From SXZD01 sp034680345 (lineage in GTDB: Bacteria > Pseudomonadota > Gammaproteobacteria > Burkholderiales > Burkholderiaceae_B), in the NCBI GenBank assembly GCA_034680345.1, contig JAXISZ010000001.1, positions 124,001 to 188,000 of the forward strand: DNA of 64,000 nt, given 5' to 3'. The notes under the pieces are model-generated. The model made no database searches. It worked only from the letters and a program-made list of their open reading frames with translations, and was not told where the DNA came from. The stretch's first letter is position 1; the number at the start of each line of letters is the position of its first letter. Positions 18,051-26,429 of the stretch are shown in pieces. A program made the translations under genes and the position numbers.

Positions 18051-18827
18051 TTATTCTTGCTGAAAATTCACAATTTCTGTGTCCAAAGGCCCTAATTCTA
18101 AAGCTGCAACCGCGCTTACTGACAGCACAGGAGGCGTAACAGCAGGTGTATTTTTAACAACAACCGGTTTGCCGCCAACCGCTCGACGCAAACTAGACAT
18201 TTCCGTATAAACTTTAGCAACGTAACCTTCATCACTGCCATTACCCACGCCTAAATACAATTTTAAAGCGCGATCTAAAGTACCACCGCGCACCATACAA
18301 TCTTTTAAAATTTGCGCACCCACCATCAAATTAGACTGTGGATCGAGCACAGCTTGTTTTGCGTTATCAACCGAACCGAATTTATCACTATGCAAATGCG
18401 CCACCACTTGCATCAAACCGGTGGCACCCATCGGACTGGCTGCATACGGGTTAAAACGAGATTCCACAGCTGCAACAGCTAAAATAAGCAAAGGGTCTAA
18501 TTGATATTTTTGCCCTGCAGCAACTGCATAGCTCACAATATTTAACATAGGGGTAGGAGCAATACGAAATTTTTCCGATAAATATTGGGCAACCCACGAC
18601 TGGGCTTTAACACTTAAAACAGGGTTTAAAGGCGAATAATTTTGTTTTTCTGGTACAGTGGTTATATTATTTTCTTGAATGGTTTGGGTATCTGCCCAAG
18701 ATTTTTCAACATCAGCTAAAAACACCTTTGCAAACACTTGCGGATACAAACCATTAATTCCTAAAAACCCACCCAATGCGATCAGCGCCAACGCACTCAC
18801 CCATGTTAAAAACTTAGGCACATTCAT
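18051..18827 (-). CDS. lytic transglycosylase, SLT family 1, membrane-anchored
   Basis: The 258-aa product has one N-terminal membrane segment (residues 8–24) that would anchor it in the inner membrane facing the periplasm, and an SLT (goose-type lysozyme-like) domain. The catalytic glutamate is Glu122 in AAVESRFNPYA, followed by the family motif GATGLMQVV near residue 134 and a GNGSDEGYVAKVY stretch in place of the usual GxGxxxxYxxxV. Such enzymes cleave the glycan strand of peptidoglycan to give 1,6-anhydro ends. The C-terminal 45 residues are Val/Pro/Ala-rich and probably disordered. The start is ATG 18827 with ACGGACGG upstream. It could be transcribed into maeB, 59 bases downstream. Confidence 0.85.
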   Translation of the reverse strand: MNVPKFLTWVSALALIALGGFLGINGLYPQVFAKVFLADVEKSWADTQTIQENNITTVPEKQNYSPLNPVLSVKAQSWVAQYLSEKFRIAPTPMLNIVSYAVAAGQKYQLDPLLILAVAAVESRFNPYAASPMGATGLMQVVAHLHSDKFGSVDNAKQAVLDPQSNLMVGAQILKDCMVRGGTLDRALKLYLGVGNGSDEGYVAKVYTEMSSLRRAVGGKPVVVKNTPAVTPPVLSVSAVAALELGPLDTEIVNFQQE

Positions 18828-18999
18828 ACACCGTCCGTTTTAAGCAATAATTAATCGGCAGATTCTACGACACTTAAATCAATTATTCAAAACTGCAATC
18901 ATTTTGAAAGATATTCACGGCACCACAAACAATTGGCATAATCTAAACTCACTGAACACAGAAAAACAACCGACAGCACCGTTGCAATACTAAAAAATT

Positions 19000-20601
19000 A
19001 TGCAATACAAAGACTTAAGAGACTTTTGCGATCAATTGTATCGCCTAGGAGAACTCATTCGCGTCCCCGAAACAGTTGACCCAAACTTAGAAATGAGTGC
19101 ATTGTGTGACAAAACCCTGCAAAACCAAGGGCCTGCTTTGTTGTTTGATGCACCTAAAGGGTTTAAATTTCGTGTCTTGGGTAATTTATTTGGCACCCCA
19201 AAACGGGTTGCCATGGGTATGGGTGCTGACAACACCGCTGCCTTACGAGAAATTGGCAAAACACTGGCCTACTTAAAAGAGCCAGAACCACCCAAAGGGT
19301 TTGGCGATGCAATCAATAAACTGCCATTAATTAAACAAGTTTTATCTATGGCGCCAAAATTTGTTAAAGAAGCCCCACACCAAGCGCATGTTCTAACACA
19401 AGATCATGCCAGTCTAGACCAACTTCCCATCTGGACATGCTGGCCTGAAGACGCTGCACCACTGATCACATGGGGTTTGGTAGTGACCAAAGGGCCACAT
19501 CGAAAACGACAAAATCTTGGCATTTATCGTCAACAAAAAATTGGCCCTCAACGCTTAATTATGCGATGGCTAGCACACCGTGGTGGCGCCCTGGACTTTC
19601 GTGAGCACGCCCTAGCGTACCCCGATCAACCATTTCCCATAACAGTTGTACTTGGTGCAGACCCAGCCACCATTTTAGGGGCCGTCACCCCCGTACCAGA
19701 CAGTATCTCCGAATATCAATTTGCTGGTTTACTACGCAGTAATCGCACCGAATTAATTAAAAGCAGTTTAAATAATCTGCACATTCCAGCCTCGGCTGAA
19801 ATTGTTCTGGAAGGATACATTTATCCAGCCAACCATGATCGGGTCAAAGCATGCCGCAACGGTGACTGTGGTCCAGAATCACCCCTTTTAAACCCTGAAA
19901 TTCACGCCAACCCCACATACCACACCCCGCCAGTACCCACACACCTACAGGGCTGGGATTGCGCCCTTGAAGGCCCCTATGGCGACCATACAGGCTATTA
20001 CAATGAACGCGACTGGTTCCCTGTGTTTACGGTTGATCGCATCAGTTACCGCGATAAAGCCCTATACCATTCCACCTATACAGGTAAACCACCCGATGAA
20101 CCTGCAATTTTAGGCGTTGCCCTCAATGAAGTTTTTGTACCTATACTGCAGAAACAATACCCTGAGATTATTGATTTTTATCTACCACCCGAGGGTTGCA
20201 GTTATCGAATGGCTGTGGTTTCAATTAAAAAATCGTATGCTGGGCATGCTAAACGCGTCATGTTTGGTGTGTGGAGTTTCTTACGCCAATTTATGTATAC
20301 CAAATTTATTATTATTGTTGATGATGACATCAATGTGCGTGACTGGAAAGACGTAATTTGGGCTATTACAACGCGCATGGACCCAGTTCGTGACACATTG
20401 CTAGTAGAAAACACACCAATTGACTACCTGGATTTTGCAAGTCCAGTCAGCGGCTTAGGCGGAAAGATGGGGCTAGACGCCACACATAAATGGCCAGGGG
20501 AAACTCAACGAGAATGGGGACGACCGATTGTGGCTGAACAAAAAATACTCAACAAAATTGATGAATTATATGCGCGCCTCGGTTTACCAACACAAAAATA
20601 G
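19000..20601 (+). CDS. ubiD: UbiD family 4-hydroxy-3-polyprenylbenzoate decarboxylase
   Basis: UbiD uses prenylated FMN made by UbiX to decarboxylate 4-hydroxy-3-polyprenylbenzoate in ubiquinone synthesis. The 533-aa protein starts MQYKDLRDFCDQLYRLGELIRV, as in E. coli UbiD, and carries NLGIYRQQKIGPQRLIMRW, VVLGADPATILGA, and a C-terminal block with DDDINVRDWKDVIWAITTR and a DATHKWPGE motif near the end. It is about 35 residues longer than the E. coli enzyme. The gene faces the minus-strand YqjK-like gene 45 bases downstream; it has no operon partner here and ubiX is not in the window. Confidence 0.93.
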   Translation: MQYKDLRDFCDQLYRLGELIRVPETVDPNLEMSALCDKTLQNQGPALLFDAPKGFKFRVLGNLFGTPKRVAMGMGADNTAALREIGKTLAYLKEPEPPKGFGDAINKLPLIKQVLSMAPKFVKEAPHQAHVLTQDHASLDQLPIWTCWPEDAAPLITWGLVVTKGPHRKRQNLGIYRQQKIGPQRLIMRWLAHRGGALDFREHALAYPDQPFPITVVLGADPATILGAVTPVPDSISEYQFAGLLRSNRTELIKSSLNNLHIPASAEIVLEGYIYPANHDRVKACRNGDCGPESPLLNPEIHANPTYHTPPVPTHLQGWDCALEGPYGDHTGYYNERDWFPVFTVDRISYRDKALYHSTYTGKPPDEPAILGVALNEVFVPILQKQYPEIIDFYLPPEGCSYRMAVVSIKKSYAGHAKRVMFGVWSFLRQFMYTKFIIIVDDDINVRDWKDVIWAITTRMDPVRDTLLVENTPIDYLDFASPVSGLGGKMGLDATHKWPGETQREWGRPIVAEQKILNKIDELYARLGLPTQK

Positions 20602-20646
20602 CAATAAGCAAATCATGCTAAAACTACAGTGGCTCGAACTTAAAAA

Positions 20647-20994
20647 TTATTTTTTTAAATTTCTGGATTGCCACCAGTAGAACAGACCAGCTCTTAAGGC
20701 CGCCACCGCCCCTAAGCGAATACCGTACTTTAAAATGGGTTTTCGAAACAATGTTAAACCGAATGAACCCAGCGCAGTTAAGTAGGGGTATTGCGCGCTT
20801 AAATGCCGTATCCATGCTGAGTTTGTACCAATTGGATTGCATGAAAAAATCTTGCGCAACCCGCCACCCAATACTTCGGTCCACGCCAAAGATTGACGAA
20901 CTTGAGCAAACTGATGCGTAAATTCCATACGCTGTAACTGCGCGCGCATGCTCAACATTTCCAAACGCAAACGCACTTCCTGATCGTGCTTCAT
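20647..20994 (-). CDS. YqjK-like small membrane-associated protein
   Basis: The 115-aa product begins with a charged helix (MKHDQEVRLRLEMLSMRAQLQRMEF) and ends in two short hydrophobic stretches and a basic C-terminus. It is the third gene of a run DUF883 (21554–21850), phage-holin-family YqjE (about 21019–21438) and this gene, which matches yqjD–yqjE–yqjK order in enterobacteria and many Burkholderiales. Function is unknown; in E. coli yqjD is induced in stationary phase. The identification rests mainly on order, size and the N-terminal helix. Confidence 0.6.
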   Translation of the reverse strand: MKHDQEVRLRLEMLSMRAQLQRMEFTHQFAQVRQSLAWTEVLGGGLRKIFSCNPIGTNSAWIRHLSAQYPYLTALGSFGLTLFRKPILKYGIRLGAVAALRAGLFYWWQSRNLKK

Positions 20995-21018
20995 AGGAAC
21001 TTCTTTAAAAAAACTGTC

Positions 21019-21438
21019 TTATCCTGCTTGCTCGTCTTGCGCTGCAGATTGTGCCAACGCCTCTCGGTCTTTCGCTAATTCTGCCAAAGTAAACACAAAG
21101 GCTGAGGGTTGTTTTGCCATACACCGTTTGAACTTAACCCAAAACAACAGGCCCATAAAACAATAAAAACCAGTCAAACCAAACAACGCGTGGTAGCGGT
21201 GGTTTTCCCAACAAAAAATAACCACCCACAAGCTAAGCATCAGCAACGCAAACCCAAAAAAAACCACCGCAGCCAAGCCAATCAGCAACAGTCCCAATAA
21301 ACGCTCTTTTTCTTGACCTGCCTCAATAATAAAAATTTCTAAGCGGGTTTCAAGAATAGACAGCAAGGTAACCAAAACTCGCTTCACTGCAACAATCGTA
21401 CTTGGTGAGTTTGAATAACGCGCCACTTTTTTAGCCAT
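21019..21438 (-). CDS. phage holin family (YqjE-type) membrane protein
   Basis: Two adjacent membrane helices near the middle of the protein (LLGLLLIGLAAVVFFGFALLML and a second ending in LFGLTGFYCFMGLLFWVKF) are the hallmark of the YqjE/PF07332 family, preceded by an amphipathic segment ETRLEIFIIEAGQEKER. From the ATG at 21438 (MAKKVARYSN) it is 139 aa, which suits the family; an upstream in-frame ATG at 21513 would add 25 residues, and neither has a clear ribosome-binding site. It lies between the DUF883 gene and the YqjK-like gene. Despite the family name this is not evidence of a prophage. Confidence 0.7.
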   Translation of the reverse strand: MAKKVARYSNSPSTIVAVKRVLVTLLSILETRLEIFIIEAGQEKERLLGLLLIGLAAVVFFGFALLMLSLWVVIFCWENHRYHALFGLTGFYCFMGLLFWVKFKRCMAKQPSAFVFTLAELAKDREALAQSAAQDEQAG

Positions 21439-21553
21439 TAAAAATATGGGCACCCCGAATTGATAAATTTTAATTAACAATTCACTGCCCCACATTGATC
21501 CACAAAAACCCATCGCTGGGATTAATTGATTGCAAATTTAATCAATTTTTTGA

Positions 21554-21850
21554 TTAACGACGATTGATTAACAAACCAATTAATAGACCAACACTGGCAG
21601 CAATACCCACAGCCCGCCATGGGTGCTCATGCACATAATCATCCGTAGCACGGGCTGCGGCCTTGCTTTTTTCCAAAATAGCTTCTTGAGCGTCTTGAAT
21701 AGCTTCCTTGGCACAACGCAAACTTTCCATGGCCTTTTCACGCAGCTCGGCAGCACGCTCACCAGAAGAAGAGGCAGCCGCTTTAAGTAAATCTTCAGCG
21801 TCACCTAATACCACTTTCATATCAGTGAATAATTTTTCTTTTCTTTCCAT
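21554..21850 (-). CDS. DUF883 (ElaB/YqjD-type) tail-anchored protein
   Basis: The 98-aa protein is a long amphipathic, Ala/Glu-rich helix (DAEDLLKAAASSSGERAAELREKA) followed by the family motif VHEHPWRAVGIAASVGLLIGLLI, a C-terminal membrane anchor ending in NRR. E. coli YqjD and ElaB of this family bind ribosomes at the inner membrane in stationary phase. The gene leads the three-gene run with the YqjE- and YqjK-like genes on minus. The ribosome-binding site AGGAAGG lies about 12 bases before the ATG. Confidence 0.85.
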   Translation of the reverse strand: MERKEKLFTDMKVVLGDAEDLLKAAASSSGERAAELREKAMESLRCAKEAIQDAQEAILEKSKAAARATDDYVHEHPWRAVGIAASVGLLIGLLINRR

Positions 21851-22007
21851 TTTTACTAAAACCTTCCTGTTTAAGTGTGATTTAATTTTATTCAGGTATT
21901 AAATGTGCCATTTACTACATTGTAATGCAATAAATTACATGTTTAGCTTTAAAAAAATTTGGATCAATTATCCAATTTAAATTGCTTATTGCCCAACTTT
22001 TACTTAC

Positions 22008-23465
22008 TCACGTCAATTGTAAGGCAAACCACTGCAACAGCATAGCGTGAATATCCCAACGGTCTTCTAACTCATATCCATTTAAGGCGCTAACCCAAAC
22101 CCACATTCTACCCCTGCTATCACGCAAATAACCACCCAACGCACTAACCCCACTCAAACGACCTGTTTTTAAATAAGCCTGCACCGGCAAGTCAGTAAAA
22201 CGCTTGCTTAGGGTACCATCTTGTCCCGCTCTTGGCAGAGAACCCATAAAATCAAAAAAAGCAGGGTGCTTATACCACTGCTGTAGTGCTTGTGCCAAAT
22301 CACCAACGGCTATGCGATCAATACGGGACAAACCAGAACCACTTTCCAAAATTAAACCTTTGGGCTCAAAACCCATCGAATTAAACCAAACACTTGCTAT
22401 ATCTAAAGGCCTACGCTGCAAATGCATATTCATACCTGCATTTGCATTTAAAAACATCAAGTGCTGCGCCATCACATTATTGCTATATTTATTAATATTT
22501 CGTACCCAAGCATTTAGAGGACGACTCTTCCAATGCTGTAACACCAGAGCGTCTGCTGGGGTAGAACCCAATGCCCAAGTATTTGTAATGCTGCCGCCCA
22601 AACCTTGCCAAATATCAAACACCCAAGCCGCCAACCAAGCCGCCGGATCAGGTACTCGGAGTGGCAAACGTGAACCACCACATGCCAACGGAAAATCACC
22701 TGAAACATCAACATTCATACCAGACCAGTGCACAACTAAATTGTCTTTCCAAGATACACAAGGGCCAGAAACCGCGCGAATACGAGCATTTAAACGCAAA
22801 CTGTTTGGAGCCGTCTCAAAACGTACGTTCACCCCATGAGAAACAGGTTCAATCAATAAGGAGGCGGCGGCATAATTCATCAACAGTGCATGAGGTTGAG
22901 CGTGGTAGGCACGGTGCATGCCTCGATCAACAAAACCCGCACCATCCCTTTGATACACGGGAAATACCTGATGCAAGCGCGAAAACGAAGACACATCTAG
23001 CAGCAAACCCGCTGGAATTTCTTTCACCCCAGACTGTCGCAACTGCTGCAAAGCCAACCACAAATCTTCTATCTGAAAATCAGGATCTCCAGCACCACGA
23101 ATAATTAAAGGCGTTGCCAATTGCTGTGAGTTTTCTGAAAGACGCCCCAAAAAATCGGTGGTTACAGTAAAATTTGGTCCCAAATTTTGTAAAGCCGACG
23201 CTGTGGTTACCAATTTAACCACTGAAGCCAATTGCACCGGCACATCGGCCTGATACTTAAAAGCCAAACCACTCGCGCCCGTTTGTGTTATCGGCTCAAT
23301 GGCAAGATAAAGTGATTGGCCGCCCACGCCCGCACGTTTTAGCTGCTCTAAAATACCAACAGGCAATCCTGCAAACGTCCATATTGGACATAAAAAAAAC
23401 AGGAATATACTCAATCGTTGTAACAAAGATTTTAATAAGAAAGTAGGGATTTTAGTTTTTGACAT
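22008..23465 (-). CDS. dacB: D-alanyl-D-alanine carboxypeptidase/endopeptidase (PBP4 type)
   Basis: This is a periplasmic low-molecular-weight class C penicillin-binding protein that trims or opens peptide cross-links in peptidoglycan. A signal peptide covers residues 1–32. The three active-site motifs are SVVK at residues 81–84, SNN near residue 327 (NKYSNNVMAQ) and KTG near residue 431 (AYLKTGRLSG). The 485-aa length fits DacB with its inserted domains between SxxK and SxN. The gene stands alone on minus; 326 bases separate it from tRNA-Lys upstream. Confidence 0.93.
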   Translation of the reverse strand: MSKTKIPTFLLKSLLQRLSIFLFFLCPIWTFAGLPVGILEQLKRAGVGGQSLYLAIEPITQTGASGLAFKYQADVPVQLASVVKLVTTASALQNLGPNFTVTTDFLGRLSENSQQLATPLIIRGAGDPDFQIEDLWLALQQLRQSGVKEIPAGLLLDVSSFSRLHQVFPVYQRDGAGFVDRGMHRAYHAQPHALLMNYAAASLLIEPVSHGVNVRFETAPNSLRLNARIRAVSGPCVSWKDNLVVHWSGMNVDVSGDFPLACGGSRLPLRVPDPAAWLAAWVFDIWQGLGGSITNTWALGSTPADALVLQHWKSRPLNAWVRNINKYSNNVMAQHLMFLNANAGMNMHLQRRPLDIASVWFNSMGFEPKGLILESGSGLSRIDRIAVGDLAQALQQWYKHPAFFDFMGSLPRAGQDGTLSKRFTDLPVQAYLKTGRLSGVSALGGYLRDSRGRMWVWVSALNGYELEDRWDIHAMLLQWFALQLT

Positions 23466-23791
23466 TACTTAATTCTAGTAAGACAAGATATATTTTTAAT
23501 ATTAACATTGCTAAAGAATAAAGACGGTCATAAACCGTAAACCGGAAACAATCTCTAAACAACCTGATAAATCAAAAACTGAAGTTTAGAAATTCTTTAA
23601 ACAAACACTCACCTCACATGTGCTAACTCACCGTAGCCACATTGCTATTAAAATGGCGCAATTAGTCGCGTTCAATAACTACGTTCAATAACTAATATCT
23701 GAACGATAACAACAAATAGAAAGGAGCCAAACCAAAACAAGAAATAGCATAAAAAAGTTATTTGATGCAAAAAATGAGGGTATTAAAATTT
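23466..23791. other. non-coding gap between dacB and tRNA-Lys
   Basis: I find no gene in these 326 bases. The one visible structure is a perfect 13-base tandem duplication (see 23669–23694). No clear terminator for the tRNA follows its CCA end; the stretch just beyond is T-rich on the minus strand. Confidence 0.5.
23669..23694. repeat. 13-bp tandem direct repeat (two copies)
   Basis: CGTTCAATAACTA occurs twice back to back at 23669–23681 and 23682–23694, upstream of dacB on its promoter side. Two copies are too few to call a variable-number repeat; it could be a small duplication or a pair of protein-binding sites. Confidence 0.6.
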
Positions 23792-23867
23792 TGGTGGGTC
23801 GTGCAGGATTCGAACCTGCGACCAACGGATTAAAAGTCCGCTGCTCTACCGACTGAGCTAACGACCC
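23792..23867 (-). tRNA. tRNA-Lys (UUU)
   Basis: The minus strand folds as a complete 76-nt tRNA. The acceptor arm GGGTCGT pairs with ACGACCC, the D-arm is AGCTCAGTCGGTAGAGC, and the anticodon stem is CGGAC/GTCCG-like around CTTTTAA with anticodon TTT. The T-arm is CGCAGGTTCGAATCCTGC, the discriminator is A, and the 3' CCA is encoded. UUU reads lysine codons AAA and AAG. It stands alone, with no other tRNA nearby. Confidence 0.97.
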
Positions 23868-24212
23868 TAAAAATTAAAAACGTAAACTTAAAAAAGTTTG
23901 TTTTTTTTAGATAAATTCACACTAAGAATTGTTAAAAATTAAAAGCGAACGTTAAAAAATTGAGCACTTTTTCTTTAAAACATCAAATTATGAAAACTAT
24001 ATTAGGGAAATAAACAATTTTATTGCTAAGCAATAAAGAATAGGATTATAAACTCGAAAATGGCTACAGTCAAATAGCCATCTGAGTTTTTAGGACCTTT
24101 GAAGCAAAAGCGCTGAAATAAATAGCCTCAAGTAAGGGGCTACAAGCTCTGGGGGGGTTCTGGCTCAAGTGGCGGCTAGTTTAGTCATGATAACTTTCAT
24201 AGGAGTCAAGTG
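23868..24212. other. non-coding gap between tRNA-Lys and the TupA-like gene
   Basis: About 345 bases without a supportable gene. The part next to the tRNA is extremely AT-rich and must carry the tRNA promoter. From about 24060 the composition turns more GC-rich, with a short inverted repeat TGGCTA…TAGCCA at 24061–24080 and a run of seven G's near 24152. The change coincides with the start of the compositionally odd tupA-like segment. I saw no molybdenum-cofactor or tungsten riboswitch fold. Confidence 0.4.
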
Positions 24213-25067
24213 ATGAAGCGTCTATCTGTCTGTCTAAAAAATGGTTTAATTTTTGTGATTTCTATTGCTATCGGGGGGGGTTGCTTGCTTGGCAACGCTC
24301 ACGCCACTGGTAAATTGATGGTTCTTGCGTCTACAACGTCCCCCGAGCAAAGCGGATTGTTCGGTGCTATCCTGCCGAAATTTAAAGCAAAAACGGGGAT
24401 TTCTGTGCGTGTCGTAGCCCTAGGGACCGGCATGGCACTTGATATGGCGCGACGCGGAGAGGCTGACGCTGTGTTTGTGCATGACCGTTTCGCCGAAGAA
24501 AATTTCATCGCCGAAGGGCATGGTATGGATCGTCGGACAGTTATGCACAATGACTTCATTTTGGTTGGCCCAAAAAATGATCCGGCAGGAGTCAAGTCAA
24601 CAGAAGACATCATAACCGCGCTACAAAAAGTTGCTAAGGCCCAGTCGGTTTTTGTTTCCCGCAACGACCGTAGCGGCACCCATGCTCTTGAAATGCGATT
24701 ATGGAAAGAAACCAAAATTGATCCTAAAAAATTAGAGCTTAGCTGGTATTGGCGCAGCGACTCCGGTATGGGTCCAGCATTGAGCACATCTTCGCATTTA
24801 GGTGCATATACAATTAGCGACCGTGGCACTTGGCTGTATCTTCGCAAAAACTTTCCCAATTTAGAGATTTTAATTGATGGGGCTAAAGATAAGCGGTTGT
24901 TGAATGTCTATAGTGTAATCTTGGTTAACCCAGCAAAGCACCCGCAAGCCAAACGAGATTTAGCGAAGTCTTTGGCCGATTGGTTTGTTTCAGAGTCAGG
25001 TCAAGAAGCCATTCGTGAGTTTAAAGTAGGCGAACAGTCACTTTTCACGCCTGGCGCACCGAAATAA
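24213..25067 (+). CDS. tungstate/molybdate-type ABC transporter substrate-binding protein (TupA-like), orphan
   Basis: The exported protein has a signal peptide (to about residue 31, ALA-type end NAHA) and the TupA-family layout. There is an oxyanion-binding STTSPEQSG motif near the mature N-terminus, then GTGMALDMARRGEADAVFVH, and SRNDRSGTHALE in the second lobe. TupA captures tungstate in the periplasm for the TupBC permease. Neither permease nor ATPase is adjacent, so it would depend on partners elsewhere. ATG 24213 is chosen for its AGGAG seven bases upstream. The gene uses more G-rich codons than its neighbours (for example GGGCATGGTATGGATCGTCGG), suggesting horizontal acquisition; this is inference. 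Confidence 0.8.
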   Translation: MKRLSVCLKNGLIFVISIAIGGGCLLGNAHATGKLMVLASTTSPEQSGLFGAILPKFKAKTGISVRVVALGTGMALDMARRGEADAVFVHDRFAEENFIAEGHGMDRRTVMHNDFILVGPKNDPAGVKSTEDIITALQKVAKAQSVFVSRNDRSGTHALEMRLWKETKIDPKKLELSWYWRSDSGMGPALSTSSHLGAYTISDRGTWLYLRKNFPNLEILIDGAKDKRLLNVYSVILVNPAKHPQAKRDLAKSLADWFVSESGQEAIREFKVGEQSLFTPGAPK

Positions 25068-25109
25068 GTTTAAAAAAGCCACTCATACAATTTGCTGATA
25101 TCTGACAGC

Positions 25110-25874
25110 TCAGAAGCCGAAGTGTCGGGCATAACGCGGATTCATATCTGCCAAGTTAAGCAGCATCACAAAATCTGCGGTGTTAAACTCCTTGTCCCAA
25201 GCGGGTTCACCGCAGATTTTTGCGCCAAGCCTTAGGTAACCCTTAAACAATGGCGGCGGATCAACCAGCACAGTGCTGTTCAGATGCTCTATCGGCAATC
25301 GGTTTTTTGGAGCAACCCGAAAATCTTCGCCAACCATGTGATTTTTCTTAAGTTTAGCAAATAAACTTGCAGCGCCATGTCCGCCGTCGCCCATACCAAC
25401 GCTGGCGCACCCCATTAAATATCGGTACCCACCCTGCTTCAGGTAGGCCGACAGGCCTGACCAAAGCAACATAATAGCTGCCCCATTGCGATAATCTACA
25501 TCAACACAGGACCGACCAACTTCAATCAGTTGGTCGCGCAAACAGTGTAACTGGCCTAGAAAAAATTCATTTTCCGCATACCACCCACCCACGGCTGGTA
25601 CACGATGTGGTGGCAGTATGCGGTATGTGCCAACCACTTCTTGCGTTACTGTATCACGCACCAACAAATGGTCACAATATGGATCAAAAGAATCGCGGTC
25701 GACACCGCCCGGAGGCAAACTCGCGCCAAACTCTTCCTTAAAAACACAATACCGTAAGCGCTGCGCAGCCAATACATCTTGAGTGGTTTGAGCCAAAAAA
25801 ACCTCTAAACTTGGCTCAATTTCATTTCTAAAGGACGTTGACAAATGAAAATTGGAAGACTGTACATTTTGCAT
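25110..25874 (-). CDS. GNAT-like N-acyltransferase of the OlsB/hemolysin-like family
   Basis: The 254-aa product matches the acyltransferase family that includes OlsB, the acyl-ACP-dependent enzyme making lyso-ornithine lipid. It shows AAQRLRYCVFKEEFGA, then FDPYCDHLLVRD, VVGTYRILPP, the segment IEVGRSCVDVDYRNGA, and LMGCASVGMGDGG. OlsA is not adjacent. The substrate could be an amino acid other than ornithine, so I give no symbol. The gene converges with the tupA-like gene (42 bases between stops) and shares with it a less AT-rich composition than the surroundings. Confidence 0.75.
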   Translation of the reverse strand: MQNVQSSNFHLSTSFRNEIEPSLEVFLAQTTQDVLAAQRLRYCVFKEEFGASLPPGGVDRDSFDPYCDHLLVRDTVTQEVVGTYRILPPHRVPAVGGWYAENEFFLGQLHCLRDQLIEVGRSCVDVDYRNGAAIMLLWSGLSAYLKQGGYRYLMGCASVGMGDGGHGAASLFAKLKKNHMVGEDFRVAPKNRLPIEHLNSTVLVDPPPLFKGYLRLGAKICGEPAWDKEFNTADFVMLLNLADMNPRYARHFGF

Positions 25875-26037
25875 TTTTTTATCCGAATAAAAGTAACGGA
25901 TTAACTTTAAAAAAATGACATGACAGCCAAGTTAAAATTCAATGATATTTTAATGACAAAAATGAAACCAACACTGAACCGCTATAGACATAGTTTTATA
26001 TAAGTTTGAAAAAATTTAGCAATAGCGTTAAAAGTTT

Positions 26038-26382
26038 TTACTCTGCATCTAAATTCATTTGCGTGCCATTGCGAATGCGTAATACCTGATCAATAGACAC
26101 AACCCATACCAAACCATCACCAATTTGCCCTGTGCTAGCTTGCTCAACAATCACCGCCTCAATAGTGGCTGCCATGGCATCAGCACAAATCACCGACACA
26201 ACCACTTTTGGAACAAAATCGGTTAATTCTTCAGCCACTGTTCTAGGACCATTCTGGTTAGCAGGGGCAGTAAAACCCTCCGCCTTTAAAAAAGTTACCC
26301 CAGGAAAATTCGGTATTTGTCGCAGCGCCTCTCGCACCCGCGCAACTCGCTGCGGCCTAATGATTGCTCGAACTTCTTTCAT
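26038..26382 (-). CDS. PII-like protein at the end of the metal-efflux operon
   Basis: The 114-aa product has the PII fold sequence pattern: an N-terminal strand KEVRAIIRP, the segment ELTDFVPKVVVSVI, the B-loop TGQIGDG, and a C-terminal IDQVLRIRNG. It follows the RND pump gene by 47 bases. The T-loop (about residues 37–55, FTAPANQNGPRTVAEE) lacks the uridylylated Tyr51 and the YRGAEY sequence of GlnB/GlnK. PII-like genes of this type are known beside heavy-metal RND pumps; their ligand is not settled. A role in nitrogen signalling through GlnD is therefore unlikely; sensing a metal or nucleotide for the pump is inferred. Confidence 0.85.
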   Translation of the reverse strand: MKEVRAIIRPQRVARVREALRQIPNFPGVTFLKAEGFTAPANQNGPRTVAEELTDFVPKVVVSVICADAMAATIEAVIVEQASTGQIGDGLVWVVSIDQVLRIRNGTQMNLDAE

Positions 26383-26429
26383 AACAACGCATTCCCTAAT
26401 ACCACAATAACTACAATAACCGAAAAAAA

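Noticed and set aside
21019..21438. Prophage remnant because of the phage holin family name
   Set aside because: The gene sits in the conserved DUF883–YqjE–YqjK order of chromosomal stress genes, and no other phage gene is present.
22204..22839. Long open frame on plus antisense to dacB (about 211 codons)
   Set aside because: All three penicillin-binding motifs are on the minus frame; the plus frame has no family features or ribosome-binding site.
23792..24212. tRNA-Lys as an integration site for the TupA/OlsB-like islet
   Set aside because: The islet lies on the 5' side of the tRNA. Integrases normally use the 3' end, and there is no integrase and no duplicated tRNA 3' fragment visible.
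24061..24212. Molybdenum-cofactor or tungsten-cofactor riboswitch upstream of the TupA-like gene
   Set aside because: Only a six-base inverted repeat is visible; the long conserved core of that riboswitch is not recognisable.
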